The notes under the pieces are model-generated. The model saw nothing but the letters and a program-made list of their open reading frames with translations, ran no database searches and was not told the DNA's origin. Below are positions 1 through 12,180 of a stretch of DNA of 64,000 bases, in pieces; within the stretch, counting starts at the first letter, position 1; each line of letters opens with the position of its first letter. The translations under genes and the position numbers were made by a program. This DNA comes from Homalodisca vitripennis (lineage: Eukaryota; Arthropoda; Insecta; Hemiptera; Cicadellidae), in the NCBI RefSeq assembly GCF_021130785.1, contig NW_025776787.1, forward strand, positions 1 to 64,000. Direction: 5' to 3'.

Positions 1-120
1 ATTGAAAACTTTAAAAACCAAATTTGCCATTCTTTGAACTTCAAAGGGATGGAACCCTTCATCAACATTTTTGTTTTTGTTGGTAATTAAAAACTATTTT
101 TTATAAACTCAGCAAGGGAT

Positions 121-174
121 TATATATATATATATATATATTGCTATATATATATATATATATAATATATATTC
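121..174. repeat. (TA)n microsatellite
   Basis: Two runs of alternating TA are separated by a short TTGC interruption. It is a simple sequence repeat with no coding content. Confidence 0.9.
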
Positions 175-589
175 TTCTTTTGGTCATCTGTGTTGGACGA
201 TGAATTTCTTATTTTCCCCACATTTTTTGTAAATTAACATCTTCCACTCTTCTGGAGAGGTAACATCATTAGTACTCTTTCTTTTTTGATATATTTTTCG
301 AATTTTTTGCAAAAATTCTTATTCTGAAGCGGAAGATTATGTGTTGTCAGTAATCAAGTAATTTAGTGCTTCGATTTCCTCAAACATACCTCGGTTTTTT
401 TAAAATTCATTATAGTTGTAAAGGGGCAAACCAGATTGTAATTTCTTGTGTTCTGCTCAGTAGCAGTTATAAGAAAATTATTACTAAACTTTTTTACCTT
501 TTTATCTTCATAGTTTCCTATATATATTTAAGAGACAGCTTCCTATTTTCATTCGCTACCTCAAGCTTTCAATTGGTTTCATCTCCAAA

Positions 590-1590
590 GAACAACATAT
601 AGCCGATTGGTAATTTCCACAGGTCATGGATTCCTAACATTTATAGGTCCAAAGTTTTGTCTCAAAATAAATATGCAGGGACCACAGGATAAGCTTTGGG
701 GTTGGTAATGTTCTGCTGTAAATCACATATCTGTTGATTGTGCTGTAATGATCATCAGGATTTTTCCTTAGATTTTTATGGATAGCATCTCGTTTTAAGC
801 GTTTTACTCCAATGCCTTCCGCTTTTCTTGAAAGCGGAGTTCCCTTTTAGTAAAAGCTTCATTTTTCTCCTGTTCAGAACTAGCATTGTCTGTTAATAAA
901 ATATTAAGAAGGTCACAAATTCTTACATAGTGTCGGAATTTAGGCAATTTAAACCCAATGTTGTAACATTCACAAAAGGTTCGTCTATAAAAAAAGTCAG
1001 CACTAACAGGGTTGATGTTTCGCTCTTTACAGAAGGTCAAGTATAGGTCTTCATATAGTGATTAAGTAGTCAAACTACTGTCAAAAAACATTCTTTGTGG
1101 ATTCTGAGATTCTGCTGTAATGAGATGATATAAGGGGATTGATTTAATTGGTCATGAACTGACTGTACTCTATTCTCAGAAATACGATGAGGGACGATTT
1201 TCATGCTTACTCCTTGTGTCTGTTTTTTGGTGTAGAGCCTGATTTAATTTGCTTTAAAATGTTGTTGAGACGTCCTCTACTATTTTGAAGGCCGTGAATT
1301 AGCTAGAAATGATTTTCTGCAGATGCGTTTCATTTCGCCGTTAATATTAACATTAAAATAATATGATTTCTGACGACGTGATGTTTCTGGGAGTGGTATT
1401 ACCATAACGTCTCTTCACACTAAAAGCCTCAATACATTTAAACAAATAAGCATTTTGTTTATCAAATTACTAAGGTTCCAAAAATCCTTCAAATATCTCT
1501 TTCTGAACAGCATCTGAAAGAATTTCTTTTGGGCAGTAAACAGAGTTCGCCAATACACCGGCCAGAAATAAGTTTGCCTGTACTATCTTT
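590..1590 (-). pseudogene. GQNKN-family (DUF7869-like) remnant, copy A
   Basis: A degraded copy of a multicopy family of unknown function. Reading the minus strand from about 1590 down, fragments in shifting frames match the family order. First comes a basic segment (FDKQNAYLFKCIEAFSVKRR). Then a GSTPKNRHKE-type linker and an HRISENRVQ...SLQQN...RIHKE block, which correspond to the family's RGKH...ESHY region. Then comes FKLPKFRHYVRICDLL, matching the usual PKxDTCxxCD. The end is a YVIYSRTLPTPK...KLWTY stretch, matching FDLQxTLPTPK...YKRKLWxYN. The 1040-804 ORF is the longest uninterrupted piece. The downstream DxCGGQN motif is not clearly preserved; 300-590 holds only weak hints of it. A LINE fragment abuts it on the high-coordinate side. 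Confidence 0.6.
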
Positions 1591-1609
1591 ACTCTTACTA
1601 TATTAATTT

Positions 1610-2800
1610 ATTTCCTTTTTTCAGTTCAACTTAGTTCACTTAGTTTTATTTTTGTCATTTATAATTTTCCATGCCGTTTTAGAAATATTATCCGAATTTT
1701 TCAATACGTTTTTGGATGTTGTAAGATTTTGCCGCTTTTATTACTTTACGATAAATTGTCCTGTAAAAGTTTATAAAATTCAAGATCGTCGTTATTTTTA
1801 GGAGTACTTGGTAAATTTTTGAGTCTTTTTAAATGTTCTCTGGACACTGAAATTCCTTTTGTAATCCAGTTATTTCTTTTTGGTTTTTGAATATTTTTTT
1901 TTATTTTTTTTCAATGGACATGAAATGTTTAAATTAAATTTAAAAGTATCATAGGAATGTTGCAAACCTTTCCTCGGCAGACATAGAATTATAAACAGGT
2001 TCCCAGTCTCCCATTTTGTAAAAAACCTAATCAATGTTTTAACATTCAAAAGTCGAGTGTCCCTCGCCAAATTTACCACGGTGGACATCGAATCGCGGGA
2101 CACCTCGGCACAACAGCGAGTTGTCCGTAGTGGTCAGCGATAGCCGTCGATACAACTGACACAGAGACGTCTGGTATGTTGGTGACCAGATTGTCGATGG
2201 CTGACTCTGAGTGAGCTGTAACCCGTGTTGGCGACGTTGACGGACCACGTCAGACCAAAACTTCTTCAAGATGTCTCGAAATCTCTGTGTGCAGTGTAGC
2301 TCGCCATTCAGTTACATCGATATTAAAATCACCCGTAAGGAATAAATCTTTTATTTTTATTTATTAATAAGTTTAATACAATTTGAAAATTTCTTTAAAA
2401 AAGTGTTCAATATTTCCTGTTGGAGATCGGTATGAACCATAAATACTTATGTAAGGAACTTTTTTACTGCAGTAAAGACTTTTAATCCAGAAATTTCAAA
2501 GTCCTTATCAGAGCTGAATTTTAAATTAATACGTTCGAATTTCAATTACCGTTTCAGAAATAGAGCGGACATTCTCCACCTTTAAATGTAGTTCTGCTGA
2601 AAGAATTTCCTAAAAACATAATTTCTTAGTCTAAATGCATGCAGTGAATCGATGGTAACCCGTGTTCAGATATTACATAATATATCTGGACTTAGCTCAT
2701 CGCACAAAATTTCGATTTTCTAAAATTTTTATTACTTGCAATCTGAGTGTTTTGGTGCAGTATTGTTAATATAATTTAAAACTATTTTTAAGCCTTTATC
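1610..2800 (-). pseudogene. Non-LTR retrotransposon (LINE) APE-type endonuclease fragment
   Basis: Part of the ORF2-like polyprotein of a non-LTR retrotransposon. On the minus strand from about 2800, fragments in alternating frames give an ILHQNTQ-like start, an SEHGLPSI segment (usual xEHWL), a YGSYRSPTGN segment and a DLFLTGDFNIDV motif. A SPTR...SAIDNLVTN...AIADHYGQLAV series follows. GDFN and SDH/ADH are characteristic of exonuclease-endonuclease-phosphatase LINE endonucleases. A linker with TLIRFF...YDTFKFNLNISCPLKK and a NNWITKGI motif follows, the usual bridge towards the reverse transcriptase. No reverse transcriptase motif is seen, so the element is truncated near 1610 where GQNKN copy A begins. 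The clade (Jockey, CR1 or similar) cannot be set. At least three frame changes make it non-functional as read. Confidence 0.7.
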
Positions 2801-2832
2801 TTGTAGAGAGCTAGAGGGAGAGCGATCATTTA

Positions 2833-3480
2833 CTACTTCACATGAGATGGTATTTGGTTTAGAATATCCATAAAGTGAAGTGACGACGTGTTGGACGGAG
2901 CATCGAACAGTCTCGGCAACATTCGTGTCTCTGCTTCGGGCGCTCTCTTCCGTTGACGGCCGTGATACAGTGCGGAGTAGGCAAACTTGACAGTTCGTGA
3001 ATTTTTTCCGTCATACTGTGGGCATTGTTCAAGACATGGTTCAAAGGACGCTCCTGAGCATGCATTAACGAAAAACTTCACACTTTGGTGGAACTTTATT
3101 TGCCAATAGATTATTAAATATTTTTCCCGTGGCTGTCAGCGAAGACATGAAGTTTCTGCTCTGTTTCATTAATCTCTTTTTACTTAAATATTTTGTTCTT
3201 TGTAATGGCTTAAATGTTTTTGTTTGTATTTATATTGTTTATTATGTTTTTCCCTTTATATTTTTCTTTTTTTAATTTTTACACAAATCCCCATTGTCAG
3301 AAATTTGATTTGTTTCTCAGAAAGAAACGGAGGGAAATTGCTTAAAGGCAGGCGACGAGCGTCGTTGCGAGCCCTCGCTGGTCATCAATCGAATAATCAG
3401 AAAAATTTACAATTTCCGGATATTCCACATTTACCTTTTCGCTGTTCCAAATACATCCATAGACACTAACCTCAGGTTCA
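2833..3480. other. Unassigned block upstream of the LINE fragment
   Basis: A locally more GC-rich stretch with two overlapping minus-strand ORFs of 82 and 68 codons (2833-3081) and one plus ORF (3224-3469). None resembles a protein I recognise. It may be the 5' part of the LINE or a piece of the neighbouring piggyBac-like element. Confidence 0.3.
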
Positions 3481-3580
3481 CTGCGTTCCACAGATCTGCC
3501 GCTCAAGATTGGCGTATCTTCACCTAAAATTTGCCGGTAATATAACTACCATCCCCAGAAGGTCCGATACTCATAGCACC

Positions 3581-3720
3581 GGTCTGTCGTTCATGAGTGT
3601 GCTGATGGTTAGGCCTGTCGCTCATGAGAGCTCTTGTTGTAGGCCTGTCATTCCACGGGTGCTGGTCGTAGGCTGGTCGGTCATGGTGTAGTGGTCGTTG
3701 GTCTGCCGCTCACAACAGGA
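3581..3720. repeat. Tandem repeat, about 30-bp unit, about 4.5 copies
   Basis: Units begin with GGYCTGTCGYTCATG-like sequence at about 3581, 3612, 3642, 3671 and 3700, so the period is 29-31 bp. The copies are diverged. The repeat lies just downstream, in minus-strand sense, of an acidic N-terminal reading frame and may once have been translated. Confidence 0.65.
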
Positions 3721-3769
3721 CTACCGAGTCGTCCAACATACAGCTAGGCTAGAAGTACTAAGAGTGTTT

Positions 3770-4033
3770 TGAAGCCTCCATCAAATGATTCATCAAAATT
3801 CTGGAACTCATCACTTTGTCAGATGGCTCATAGTCGGGATCAGCGATGTCCACTACCGTCAAAATCAAGTAATTCTTTCCTCATCACCACTATCCGGGTC
3901 GGGATCTATATGGTAGGCACGTCGGATTGTAGACCATCAGAAACTAGTTGTGCTAACTACAATCACTATCGTTTATTATTGTCAACTTACGACGTTTTCT
4001 ACTAGGAATATTTTCTTCATCGGAAGAGGACAT
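3770..4033 (-). pseudogene. Possible piggyBac-like transposase N-terminus
   Basis: From an ATG at 4033 the minus strand reads MSSSDEENIPSRKRRKLTII and then an acidic, frame-shifted stretch (SDxDPDSGDEER). This style of acidic N-terminus is common in piggyBac transposases. The flanking sequence at 4.25-4.33 kb carries palindromic ACGAGATCT motifs of the kind found in piggyBac subterminal regions. No DDE core follows; the tandem repeat at 3581-3720 and unassigned sequence take its place. The call rests on composition and context, not on a catalytic domain. A short, heavily deleted copy is the likeliest reading. Confidence 0.3.
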
Positions 4034-4247
4034 TTTCGCACTATTCAGACACTCCACAATCTACTAACACACACGCTGCACGCATAATCTACTTTACTCC
4101 CACCTTTTACAAGTATTGCCCTAGTATTACTAGAACAGAAAACGCTACTAGGTTAAACTCCATAAAGTAAAAACACAATAACAAATCTCCCGCGCACCAG
4201 CTGACGGCAGGCGAAAACAGCGCTCCGCGTGACGATCAGTCTCATTA

Positions 4248-4331
4248 AACGAGGACCCAGAGATCTCGTTCCGCATACAAATAAAGTGCGATTAGTTCAG
4301 TGCGTTACGAGATCTATAGATCTCGTAACGT
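4248..4331. repeat. 28-bp perfect palindrome with flanking ACGAGATCT-type motifs
   Basis: Positions 4303-4330 form a perfect palindrome whose arms read CGTTACGAGATCTA. The related sequence AGATCTCGTT lies at 4261-4270, and a looser GAGG...GATCTCGG version lies near 4489-4506. Such repeated palindromic blocks are typical of subterminal transposase-binding regions in DNA transposons. Confidence 0.6.
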
Positions 4332-4599
4332 ACCAAGCAAATATATAACTTTTACAAAATTAGCTTTCTGGCAAAAACTTATTTATTTTTTTATTCAGAT
4401 AATTAATAGCAGATGAAAATATCGCAAACGCAAATGTGAGAAGAACGAAATATTTTTATTCCCGCAATCCACCGTAATATGTCGATACGAGGCCCCGAGG
4501 ATCTCGGTATCGCCAGTGTGAAACGCTGTTTAAACACAGGTTATTTGTAGTACGTTTGTAAAATTTAGGGTTTAAAAGGGTTAAAAACCTTTATTCCAC

Positions 4600-6800
4600 T
4601 TATCCCCAGTATCCTTAGGATTGTATAACAACGAGGCAACTTGTTCGGTTGTCAATAAGGAAAGGTGTTCTCAATCCATTATTATCTTTTTTCTGGAAAA
4701 TTTATTATGGTTATCACTTTTACTATCATTTAAATTCCAAGGGGCCAATTCTTTCAAAAGTTAGTATACAATGTATATTTAGGGTGTATTGCATTTCATT
4801 TCATTGCAATATATCATTTAATTTCTTAACTGCCAGGAATATATTACAATTTTTCATCTGGCATTATTGTTAAGCACTGTTTACATTTTGTTTTCAATGG
4901 GTTATACATTGCATGCTTCGTGCTACATATATAGAAAATAATAGCAGGGGACTCAGCACGCTTCTTTGGGGTAAGCCCCTACTTGTTTGTCTTGTTAAAA
5001 ATTGGCTTTCTGGCTGTAATCATCTGTATTTGTCTAGTCCATCAGCCATTTTCTAACAGTTATGTTCGGCAAATCCTTCTTGGAAATCCCAACTTTGTTT
5101 TCATTTTGGGTTTAAATAATGTTGCTATATAAACTTTTTGCATTATGGCATTTGTTTATAACTCTAATGATGCTCAGAACTATCGTTTTCGTTTATGTGA
5201 CCAAAATCTATGTTAATGGTCGCATTTTATAAGGTTAAGAAATTGGTAATCGCTTTACTCAGCCTCCGAATTAAAAGTGGTACCTTTTTCACTGATTAAA
5301 TGTTTTTTTTTTTTACATTAATTTTTTTTGGCCATGGCAGTTTGTTTTGCTAATTTAATTCGTTTCTCTGGTGGTTAACCTGGGGCATATTGATATTTTT
5401 GAAAATTTCAAGTGGTGTCATATTTAGGGGTTGTTGTTTGAATTAGACAAATAGTTTAATCTGTCTGTGAGGCGACAGCCCTGGATACAGGCTTTCATTC
5501 CACCAACGGTTTTTGTGAGGACTTTCCACTCTTTATTTTAAAATTAAATTTGAGGGAATGGGCTAAAATTAGGATCTGCATTCTTCCTAAAAATGGCTAT
5601 ATTTCAATGTTTCAATACAAAAGGATCTTGTAAATTTACTACAACCATTATCTTATTAAAATTGTTTTTTGAAATAACTTCAGTAGGGTTAAGGGAGGGT
5701 TTTAAAAAGTACGCACCATCTTAGTTGGATTTTGGGATTGTAATTTTGGGGCGTAGAAAAAAAAGATTGTAAAACAATACCAAATTTGTTTAAAATAACT
5801 ATTCTTTTATTTATTAAGTAACAAGTTATTAGTAAGTTTTGTTAAGTTTATAATCAAAAAAAATATTGTAAACAAAATATTTTTGTTGAAAAAGTATCAT
5901 TTGCGTACTTCTTAAGATCTTCCAAGGTGGGCTAAAAGTACGCATGTTGTAGGGTTAAAATAGTACGCACTAACTATATATGTTTTAACAATGATCATAA
6001 ATAAAGGGTCCGTTTCCTTCATTACGCAGAAAACAGGCTCTCATCGCCACCATTCAGCACACACATTACCACACATGGATCCAACCTGTCATTAAATGAA
6101 CTGCCCAACATTCCTGGACAATCAACAGGTCTCTTCCGATTCTTGGGTTTTGAGCTCGGTATGGTGGTTTGGGGTTTTTGCCTCAGATATCAAAGTTTTT
6201 AGTTTAGTTTTGAACACTTGATAGCTTTCTTTTTGGTTTTTGTTGTCACTTTTCTTTCATTCTTCTTTTCTTTTCATATTTTCCACTCTTTCCATCCTTT
6301 TGCAATTTCTTTTCTTCTTTTCTTTTTTCCTTTACTCTTCCAAAAATATTTTTAATTGGTGAAGAGAGTTTAACCAATTTCTGATTTTTTGTGCACAGAT
6401 GTTTTCCATTAAACGGTTTAAATTCCAAGCTTTGGAAAGCGGGGAAAATCGAGGTTTGAATATACTGGACCTTAGGTTTGTCTAAATTCCAAGGATTCTT
6501 CTTTGTTTGTAATTCTTGATTTGTATGCTCGCTGTCAGTAATCTATTCTCCTCAGGTTTAATTGATTGTTTCCCCAGTATTGGAACTGGTTTTGTAATAT
6601 TGTCACCCTCCTCAGCAGAAAGAAGCCCATTATATAGGTTTGCTCATTCAATTGTAGCTTACAACCAGTAGTTGGTCTGTTTTACTAATGAAAGGGGGAA
6701 AAAAAAAGTTCTGGAATGATATCTGGATTACAAACGGCTCAATTTCCCAGTTACTTGTAAATTGCATGAGTTTTCTGAAAAGTTTAATTTTAGGCTGTTA
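4600..6800. other. AT-rich region without recognised genes; AGTACGCA motifs
   Basis: I see no coding similarity here. The only structure noticed is the octamer AGTACGCA at 5709-5716, 5937-5944 and 5962-5969, with its reverse complement at 5902-5909. Positions 6246-6428 are low-complexity TTC/TTT-rich sequence. Confidence 0.5.
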
Positions 6801-6819
6801 CAGAAATTAAGCTGATCTT

Positions 6820-7640
6820 CTGAAATATACCTGATTTACGTCCTGTGAGTTTTATTACCTCTCCAGGGTAGTTGGAACAAAACGTATTTCTCGGCTTCAA
6901 GCTGCATAAAGCGATTGTTAAGAGAGGGCCTGGAAATATAAAATGACTAGCATGAGGTCTGGGAAGCGTTACAAACGTAACGTGAATTTTGTTCTCAAGT
7001 ACACAAAAAAGTTGCTTTGGACAGAGAACAATGTGGGGGGTTGAGTGATTGTCATGCTATGAGTAAGGACAGAGGTCAAGTCACCTTTGTATGGTTTAGG
7101 GGTGTGTTGAATGAAATGTTTCAACCATTCCAAAAATATAGTGTGTGTTCATTTAGTGTTTTCAGTCAACTAGGTTCAATTGTACCTCAGAGGGTGCATC
7201 TTTAAAAAGTAGATGGTTGGCATTTCCTCTTTCGGAGGGAAAAATGGGGAAAAATCAAAGCAGGGTGGAGACATTCAAATACCTGTGTTGCAGCTTCCTG
7301 CAGGCACCGCCTTGCAGTAACTGTTCCCCCTCTCCCTTGGCGTTCGAAATTTTTACAGGAATAGTTGTTTTTGCCTTTAGGATTCAAGTCATCTTTGGAT
7401 TAATTTTATTTGGCACGGTGGATTATACCTATCTCGTTCCATGTTGAATTTTTCTATGAGAGCTGGAATACTTTTATTTCCATGCAAAATCCAAGGTCTT
7501 CAAGTTTTCGGTAAAATCTATTTTACCTGGACCTTATTAAACACCCATTGCTACTGGGCCATACAAACATTGTTCAGGTAGTCCTGTGACGAGAAAGATT
7601 ATGGGGGGGGGGGGGGCCCTTTGAAAAAAAACCACCTTAG
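6820..7640 (-). pseudogene. Pogo-type transposase remnant 1 (DDE core)
   Basis: The DDE_1/pogo family integrates DNA transposons at TA. On the minus strand from about 7640 the frames give a LSLRTPE-like segment with FNKVQVNRFYxKLEDLG. A DETG-like patch is next (ERDRYNPPCQIKLI region). A RKGKKN...ERGxxGTVT...CPPALIF stretch follows, corresponding to the pogo ERG..VTV...PPMFIFPR block. Next are FLEWLKHFIQHT and LLDNHSTPH (usual LLLDNHxSH), TLPPHASH-like residues, and a SNYPGEVI end matching NPGxxI. Order and spacing fit pogo. Several frame changes and a run of 14 Gs at about 7603 break it. Possible N-terminal traces continue to about 8030. No terminal repeats were found. Confidence 0.6.
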
Positions 7641-8039
7641 GCCAGATAAAGTCTTTTTCCAGCTTATTTTTTTCTTCCTTATTGAACCATATTCAGGACA
7701 CATTATTTATCTTCTGACATAGTCACGCAATTCTTCATTATGTGTTTTCTCGTCAAATCTGTCGAATCTTGCATTCCAAGTTCTCGTTCAGTGCTGGGCC
7801 AGCTCCTTTGCTCCATTTCTCGTTAAATGCCTTTTTCGAAAAAACGGTCCCAGTTAGTAACACGGCGGACTGGCCCCCTGAAAATACAAACACAATAAAT
7901 ATGTTCCAAATTGTAGGGTTGATAATTTTAAGGAAGTTGTTAAGAAAGTTTGTATGTTCATTCAAAATTCGAATCCAAAAGCACACCGCCTCCAGGTTCC
8001 ATTTTTTAAATATTGTGCCATCTCCGTAAAGGTACAATG

Positions 8040-8880
8040 TTTTAATTTACATTTACAAATATAAATGGGATAGTGGGGTAATAATCATAGTTAACCCCAC
8101 AAATCCCTAATTGTCAGCAAATTTTACAGTTAATTTCTTCTAGTAAATCGCTTTTCTAAGTAAAGGTTTGCAAGTTTTTGTAAATAAACTTCAAAAGTAG
8201 TTTTAAATACTAATTTGCAAATTCAAAAAATATATTTACTTCATTTTTTTAACGATCTTTTAGTGGGCTTACCATGTTTTGTGTATATTATGAATCATTA
8301 GTGAAAAAATATTTGGTGTGTGGCTTACCATGGAACAATAAAAACACATTCAGAGCACACTTCTTTTCAGGGATTTAAAAAAAAACTTCAGATTAGTCAG
8401 GTTTTTTTGTGGAAAAAATAAAAATCATTTTATTTTTTAAACAAAAAAAGAGGAACATACAACAAAATTAATGTTAACTTATAAAAAACTAATTACAACA
8501 AAATACAAGATAAGGTAGGTTTACATGTAAACAAATAAGTTTAAGAAAATAAAGCAAAAAAGTTGTTCCTTGTCAAAAAATGTTTTCAAACATAAAATAC
8601 TTCTAAAATAATAATTTACAAATCGTTATTTATAACAGAAGGATTTGTTCTTCTTCATTTTCAAACCAATTTCTTTCTGTTTCTTCATCTAGGTTCACCT
8701 TGTTGGCCTACGCCCTTCAGAGAAGGTTTCCCATTGAAGCTTTCCACAGAATTTACTTTAGGTAATGTTTAGTTCTTTTTGTGGGTAGTTAATTATCTTG
8801 CATTTTAGCCCTTAATCAAATTTTTCTTTCGAGTTATGTTTCTGAGGGGAAAGGATCGGCTTAGATATATAGTAAGCCCC
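8040..8880. other. AT-rich spacer, nothing recognised
   Basis: A-rich and T-rich sequence with no convincing reading frame on either strand. Confidence 0.5.
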
Positions 8881-10160
8881 GTTATTCGGCCCGGGGACAT
8901 AGGATTTACCCTAAATTCAGCCTGGGCATTAATACACTATGTCTTGCCTAGTTTCATGGGAATCACAGATGGAAAAATGAAAAACTTACACATTTGGGTA
9001 AAATGCAAACGGGTTGTTTTCTTCGTCAGTTTTGGTTCCTAAATGTAATTTTAATTTTTGCCTTTAGATCTTTGAAAAGTCAAAAAGTCTTCCGATTTCA
9101 TTATGGGGGTAACTGTAAACTTCTTTTTAAGGCAGGAGTATTTCTATGATACCTACCCAACAATTCGGGAGTATAAAAACATCTTGGACGTCACTCCTGA
9201 CGTAGCTCTCGAGTTTGTGACCGAAGTCCTGGTCACTTGGGAGTTAAGTGTGCCTGATATTGGAAAATAATGTGTTAATGATTTGAAACTGCCTGTAGAT
9301 ACCAGGTACGACCACAACGATACCAATGGACCAATTCTTGTTCTGGACCCCACAATTTATCACCTAACGTAGGACCAGTTTTTCTCCCACGTATGTCAAT
9401 ACTTTGTCAAAGTGTTTTTTTAAACAGCGTGCCTATTTCTTCAGAACCAGACCTGCTATTGGATTTATCCCAAAAGTAAAAAAACCTTTTCGGTTTTGCA
9501 GTCGGGAATACTAATGTTGTACCCCCCAAGGTTTTCTGCTGTAAAATGCAGGGACCTGAGCTTGAGTTTAGGAAGAAGGGTGGGCTTGCTGTAAGTCAAA
9601 TGTAAAAACATATAAATACCGTCATCTACTTTTGCTTGTTTTTTTAGTCTTTTTATTATGTCTAATCCAGCGTTTGCTTTTCTTTGGTGTAATTCTCGCG
9701 CCAGATACAAACATTTTTGTAGCTGGATGACTCATTGTTCAAATCTACATTGCTTTATTTTAAATGTGTAAAGAATCGCACTTTTTCAAGTATCACTTTG
9801 GGGTTGATTGTGTTAAAGCCAATATTTAGTTTTTCTCAATATTTTTTCTGTACTTGTCTTTAGCAAGGCTTTATGTCGTTCTTTTCTGCAATACTTAGTG
9901 GCATTAGTCTTGTTATAATACGTTAGAAAAAGGAATGTTCATGTCCAAAATAAACTTTGTTAGGAGTGTCTTGCCTACTGGTAATGACTCTGATATTTTG
10001 GGGATAACTGTTTTTAAGCGAGCATGCACTGATTCTTTTTTGTTCATCAGGAAAATTTATTTAATCTGGGCGTCAGGCACCCCTTCTTTTTACCAGTGGA
10101 GGGGTTACTCAAAACCTGTGAGATCATTTTTTACAAGCTGTTCTTACTCGACCTCTTGAT
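8880..10160 (-). pseudogene. GQNKN-family (DUF7869-like) remnant, copy I
   Basis: Minus-strand fragments follow the family order from about 10160 down. A weak ESHY-region trace and KERHKALLKTSTEKIL (position of the xxxPxSxxxYRxIF motif) come first. Then INPKVILEKVRFFTHLKQSN (PKxDTCxxC region) and HQRKANAGLDIIKRLKKQ, the helical segment. Next are DGIYMF...LPTPKLK and GGYNISIPDCKTEK (usual YNLGIHD). A WDESxSRSGSEEIG-like motif follows. Then come a CGVQNKNWSI segment (SDxCGGQNKN) and LPSDQDFGHxLE, where the GH is eroded. The end is RSDVQDVFI. The ORF at 9465-9710 is the best uninterrupted part. Frame changes occur roughly every 100-200 bp. The function of the family is unknown. Confidence 0.7.
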
Positions 10161-10980
10161 TTTTTTGTTGGCCATGAATGTTTAAAAAAATTGCCTTTTT
10201 TACATCATATTTACTTCTTCAGACTCTTAATTTGTATAAGTTGAGTAATGGGAAATGGAAAAGACTGAAAGTCCATGAAGCAAATTTACAGGATTCAGTA
10301 AATAACTTATCTAAAATTAAACTAAAAATATCTTTAAAAAAAATGTGGAAAAATTGGTTTTAAACTAAAAATGTATTTTTATTTGTAATTGTAAAAATAT
10401 TCCCTTCCCTTATTGTGAAAATATTTTTACTTGATTTTGCAATGGGAAAAAGCTGAAAGTGCCATTCCGGCTTTTAGTCGAAAAATTCTGTAAGTTGCCA
10501 TACCTTGCTAGTTAAAATGGCTGAAAGTCCAGAAACTTATTTACACAAAAAAGGATGAATGTTCATGGTTAGGTTTGGCCACTGTTTTATATCATATTTT
10601 ATTTTCAGTCTGCGTTATATATTTTGAAAACTACTGGTTTTAGTTTAGTATTTTTAAAGAATAAATTTTTTTTTAGGCCTAATTGTATGTGTTTCTTATG
10701 TAAATTGCGTTACAAGATTTAAGGTATATAAAATACAACATATTAAACTTAAATGACTATTTTATTTAGTAGGAATGAATTATAATTATATTTGCTCCAA
10801 ACAATTTCATTATATTGAATACTATTCGTTTAAAAAATTGCAAAAACTATTTATATCTTAAAAAACAAAATATTAACAGAGGTATAAATATGATGGTGAT
10901 AGTATGTTTCACGTAAATTTTTTAATGTTTTCAATATTTAAGGTTTTATTTTTTAAATGTCAAAGTTAATTTATTACAAA
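10160..10980. other. AT-rich spacer, nothing recognised
   Basis: Between two GQNKN copies. Short AT-rich ORFs only; I see no conserved motif. Confidence 0.45.
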
Positions 10981-12180
10981 AAAAAACAAATACTCTCCTA
11001 ATGGCAAAACTGTCTTTCTCTTCCTCATCTTTTATTTATCACCTTTTCTTCTTAGTGGTCAACTTCTGCTTCTTCTTCTCCTTTCTCCTCCAATGCAGGC
11101 CTCAAGAGATCCGTCAACTATGGCTCTCTGTAGAACGCCTTGTGGTTTTCTTCACTGCAAGGTACTCTAATACTTCCCTCTAGATCCTTTTTTCTTTTCT
11201 CGTGATTATCGTGCACTTAAAGTGAATTTTTTGTAAATCATCCCACATCAGGTAGTTCGTCAAGATTTGCATTGCTCTTAATAACATTTACCTTCGTCCA
11301 AGTTTGCATTGCATCCTCTTCCAGCCCAACAGTGATGTCTCTTACATGTGCAGGGTCCTTATGTGAAATGCGAAAAATGTGAATTTTTACTTATTTCCAG
11401 GTTTTTTTGTGTTGAGATAATTTTTTTTTAGCTAGCTCTTTGAAATCTATTGAAATCCCCAGTTTTCATGGCCAACTTTTTAAAATAGGTTTTTCGTACA
11501 TGCAGTGGCATACTACATGTTCCAGATCTGTTGGAAACATTGATTTACATGTTTTGAGCCCATCGTTTTTCAGATCAGACCTCAATAGTCGCGGGTCGCA
11601 GTTCATGAAGCTATGTCCACTAACCAAGCAGTTTTAATGTATTGAGCGGTAAAAATCCTTTTTTACCAGGTAAATTACTGCCATTAAGAGGAAACTGGTT
11701 CTTGTTTTGGTGCGCCGCAATTATCACACCATAAAACTACCCTTCTTCTTGCAACAGGGGCTCAGAAGTAACATACCTTTTATAAAAAAAACAAGATAAA
11801 GATTTCATTTGACTCACACGTCCACCAATCCTTCACGGCATCATACCATAAATGCGGACCCATTAATTACTTAAATGAATACCTAAGTTATAACATTGCA
11901 TATTTGCCTTGAATAAAACATATTACTGTGTGTGAGCATTGGCACAAAACATGTTTTGGTTGTGAGTCCTATACAATAAGCAGTTTACAGTACTTACTAG
12001 GAAAATTGTTTATCAAAAACGACTTGAGTGAGGAGATAAAAATTTGTGAAACTGCAACTTTGTTGAATCCCATTGCCTTGCACCTGATGTTTCTTCTGGA
12101 GTTTCGAATGCTTAGGGTAGGTGATAGGATGTTAGTAATGAACCCTTTGACCCCAGTCTTGTCCTGCTAAACAATGGGTC
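10980..12180 (-). pseudogene. GQNKN-family (DUF7869-like) remnant, copy H
   Basis: Minus-strand pieces in order from about 12180. TTKTCFVPMLTHSNMFYSRQ corresponds to the LPTPKLxxGxAYYxRQL block, and YNLGIH-like residues follow. Next is a WYDAVKDWWTCESNEI segment (usual WDExxxxRGSxEI). Then come WCDNCGAPKQ / NKNQFLLMAVIYLV (SDxCGGQNKN block) and an intact VSGHSFMNCD motif. SMFPTDLEHVV (xxVPxDWxxVI) and GISIDFKELA come next. The C-terminal part reads KIHIFRISHKDPAHVRDITV and runs to a KR/E-rich end near 11000. GHS followed by D and the invariant order make this one of the clearer copies. It is broken by many small indels. Confidence 0.7.
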
